6,158 nucleotides of DNA, taken from Methanobacteriaceae archaeon. GTDB taxonomy: Archaea > Methanobacteriota > Methanobacteria > Methanobacteriales > Methanobacteriaceae. The stretch lies in assembly GCA_011620845.1 (NCBI GenBank), contig WOYJ01000024.1, positions 1-6,158 of the forward strand, written 5' to 3'. The translations under genes were made by a program, and so were the position numbers. The notes under the pieces were generated by a model. That model searched no databases. It was not told the origin of the DNA and saw only the letters and a list, made by a program, of their open reading frames with translations. Each line of letters opens with the position of its first letter. The stretch's first letter is position 1. Shown piece after piece: positions 4,966-6,158 of the stretch.

Positions 4966-5748
4966 ATGAACGATTTTAAAGGAAAAAAAATTGCAATAAC
5001 ACGGCCTATAGAGAGGAGCCAGGAAGCAATTAAGATAATAGAAGACTACGGTGGGACAGTCCTGGTTGCCCCTACACTGGATCTGGTGATCACCAACACC
5101 CAGCCCCTGAAAGACTTATGTAAAAATGCAGGTAAGCTGGACTGGCTTATCTTCACATCACCTACTGCAATTTTATCCCTGTTTAAACACTGCAAAGACC
5201 TTAAAGAACGGTTGAACCCTGATTGCCGGATCGCTGTTATCGGACCACGCACCGGGAAAAATTTAAGTGAATACGGCTTGGAAGCGGATGTTATCCCTGA
5301 TGAATACACGGCTGAGGGTCTATTGGAAATATTTGAAGAGGTGGATGTTGAAAATAAGAACATAGGCCTTCCCCGGACTCTGGCAGCCCGCGACGTGTTA
5401 CCCGATGGATTGAAAGATAGGGGTGCGAACGTTTTCCTGGTGGAAGCCTACAAGTCAGACCTTCCCGGGGATCGCAGCAAGGTCAATGAACTGGTTCAGG
5501 GCATCATCAACAGAGAGGTGGATGCCGTCACCTTTACCAGCACACTCACCGCCAGCAACCTGTTTAAAATGGTTGAAGGGGAAGATAAGGAGAGATTACT
5601 GGAACCACTCCGCAGGGGTGAGGTCCTGGTGGCGGCCATAGGCCCCGTCACAGCAAGAGCTCTGGAAAAATATGATATACCCACCATAACCCCTGACGAG
5701 TATACAGTTAAAGCCATGTTAGACAAGTTAAGGGAAGAAATGGATTAA
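4966..5748 (+). CDS. hemD: Uroporphyrinogen-III synthase
   Basis: HemD cyclises hydroxymethylbilane to uroporphyrinogen III while inverting ring D. Sequence conservation in this family is low, but several signs agree. The 260 residues match the usual length and begin KKIAITRP (7-14), then DWLIFTSPTAI (59-69), VIGPRTGKNL (91-100), LPRTLAARDVLPDGL (135-149), a VEAYKSD segment (159-165), DAVTFTSTLTASNLF (186-200) and AAIGPVTARAL (223-233). The two-domain pseudo-symmetry is visible: IGPRTGKNL then PDEYTAEGLL (111-120) in the first domain is echoed by IGPVTARAL then PDEYTVKAML (243-252) in the second. It lies between cobA, which uses its product, and SRP19. The preceding pathway genes (hemA to hemC) are not in the window. 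Confidence 0.92.
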   Translation: MNDFKGKKIAITRPIERSQEAIKIIEDYGGTVLVAPTLDLVITNTQPLKDLCKNAGKLDWLIFTSPTAILSLFKHCKDLKERLNPDCRIAVIGPRTGKNLSEYGLEADVIPDEYTAEGLLEIFEEVDVENKNIGLPRTLAARDVLPDGLKDRGANVFLVEAYKSDLPGDRSKVNELVQGIINREVDAVTFTSTLTASNLFKMVEGEDKERLLEPLRRGEVLVAAIGPVTARALEKYDIPTITPDEYTVKAMLDKLREEMD

Positions 5749-5770
5749 GTAGATTATCAGGTAAATAAAT

Positions 5771-5781
5771 AAAAAAAAAAA
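5771..5781 (+). repeat. A11 homopolymer in the hemD-SRP19 gap
   Basis: Eleven consecutive A follow AAATAAAT in the 59-bp gap, with more A-rich sequence to 5790. On the plus strand this is not terminator-like. On the minus strand it is a T11 tract that could stop antisense transcription. The upstream AAATAAATAA could act as a poor TATA box for SRP19, leaving a leader of only a dozen or so bases. Homopolymer length is also open to sequencing error. Confidence 0.5.
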
Positions 5782-5798
5782 CAAAACAAACATTCACT

Positions 5799-5803
5799 GG
5801 TGA
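5799..5803 (+). promoter_or_regulatory. Ribosome binding site of SRP19
   Basis: GGTGA lies 4 bases before the SRP19 ATG. Spacing is short but the match is clear. Confidence 0.55.
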
Positions 5804-5807
5804 AATA

Positions 5808-6080
5808 ATGAAAGCTACTATCTGGCCGGCTAACATCGACTCGAAAAAGACTGTGAAAGAAGGGAGGAAGATCCCCAAAAAGTATGCTGTAAGCACACCA
5901 AAACTCAGGGAAATATCCCGGGCAGCTGGTAAACTGGGACTCAATCCTAAGGTGGAGAAGGACAAATCCTACCCTAAATCCTGGTGGGAAAATTCAGGAA
6001 GGGTAATCATCGATAAAAACCAGCCTAAAAGGGAAATTCTAATTAAGATTAGCAACACCATCAGGGGTTTCCGCAAATAA
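5808..6080 (+). CDS. srp19: Signal recognition particle protein SRP19
   Basis: SRP19 binds the tips of helices 6 and 8 of the archaeal SRP RNA and prepares the RNA for SRP54, which then carries signal-bearing ribosomes to the membrane. The 90-residue length is typical for archaea. Diagnostic segments are IWPANIDSKKTVKEGRKIPK (5-24), the RNA-contacting EGRK-IP turn, PKLREISRAAGKLGL (31-45), and KDKSYPKSWWENSGRV (51-66) with the characteristic Trp-Trp. The protein is strongly basic, as expected for an RNA binder, and ends IRGFRK. It is the last gene of the plus-strand run. It has no metabolic link to the purine or tetrapyrrole genes; the placement is probably conserved gene order rather than shared function. 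The SRP RNA and SRP54 genes are not in the window. Confidence 0.95.
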   Translation: MKATIWPANIDSKKTVKEGRKIPKKYAVSTPKLREISRAAGKLGLNPKVEKDKSYPKSWWENSGRVIIDKNQPKREILIKISNTIRGFRK

Positions 6081-6109
6081 ATCTTGTTTAGTTTGATATG
6101 TGGCTTAAC

Positions 6110-6114
6110 TTTTT
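6110..6114 (+). terminator. Possible oligo-T terminator after SRP19
   Basis: A T5 run lies about 30 bases past the SRP19 stop. It is enclosed by a 7-bp inverted repeat, TGATATG (6094-6100) and CATATCA (6119-6125), with an 18-base loop. The T run sits in the loop rather than after the stem, so the two signals do not combine as a classic terminator. An archaeal T-tract stop remains possible. Confidence 0.3.
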
Positions 6115-6139
6115 AGACCATATCATTATTACTATCCCC

Positions 6140-6157
6140 ATATGGTTATTACCATAT
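6140..6157. repeat. Perfect 7-bp inverted repeat at the right edge
   Basis: ATATGGT (6140-6146) and ACCATAT (6151-6157) are exact reverse complements around TATT. The left arm also lies in the 8-bp palindrome CCATATGG (6138-6145). CCATAT appears three times in the last 41 bases (6118, 6138, 6152). It could be an operator for a gene beyond the edge, part of a terminator, or an AT-rich chance palindrome. The window ends one base later, so context is missing. Confidence 0.45.
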
Positions 6158-6158
6158 T

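Noticed and set aside
1..6158. Search for CRISPR arrays, tRNA or rRNA genes, insertion-sequence ends, integrase or toxin-antitoxin pairs and an undescribed defence system.
   Set aside because: All sizeable reading frames on the coding strands belong to familiar housekeeping families, and no repeat-spacer pattern, cloverleaf or transposase-like frame is visible.

Overview
The window looks like chromosomal DNA of a methanogenic archaeon of the order Methanobacteriales, most likely a Methanobacterium-like species. Supporting signs are archaeal TATA boxes at the expected distance from start codons, GGTGA/GGAGG-type ribosome binding sites, AT-rich gaps, an archaeal SRP19 gene, a separate PurS/PurQ pair, and a stand-alone SUMT next to HemD. 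From memory, a similar order (glmS, purC, purS, purQ, cobA, hemD) occurs in Methanothermobacter thermautotrophicus around MTH166-MTH171. I could not check that here.

Layout. The left third is on the minus strand: glmS (2197 to 419), then a 91-codon gene for a small, probably exported, Asn-rich protein (300 to 25). The latter ends at an A6/T6 inverted repeat that could terminate transcription in both directions. From 2417 rightwards everything is on the plus strand: purC, purS, purQ, cobA (SUMT), hemD and SRP19. The two arms share a 219-bp divergent promoter region (2198-2416) with one good TATA box on each strand. No gap exceeds 300 bp, and I see no RNA gene, CRISPR array, insertion sequence or integrase.

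How the genes work together. glmS makes glucosamine-6-phosphate, the entry point to UDP-GlcNAc for cell-wall and glycoprotein sugars. purC, purS and purQ are IMP-biosynthesis genes; PurS and PurQ are subunits of FGAM synthetase, and the large subunit PurL is not in the window. hemD and cobA are consecutive tetrapyrrole steps: HemD closes the uroporphyrinogen III ring and CobA methylates it to precorrin-2, the branch to siroheme, corrinoids and coenzyme F430. SRP19 belongs to the signal recognition particle. The plus-strand genes are close enough for co-transcription, but T-rich and A-rich gaps before cobA and SRP19 leave room for internal ends or starts.

All the large genes belong to well-known families and keep their key residues, so I find no new multi-gene system. 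The most unusual items are small: two adjacent ~21-bp tandem duplications between purC and purS that double a TATA-like element and the Shine-Dalgarno sequence, the sequon-rich small secreted protein beside glmS, and a perfect inverted repeat at the right edge.
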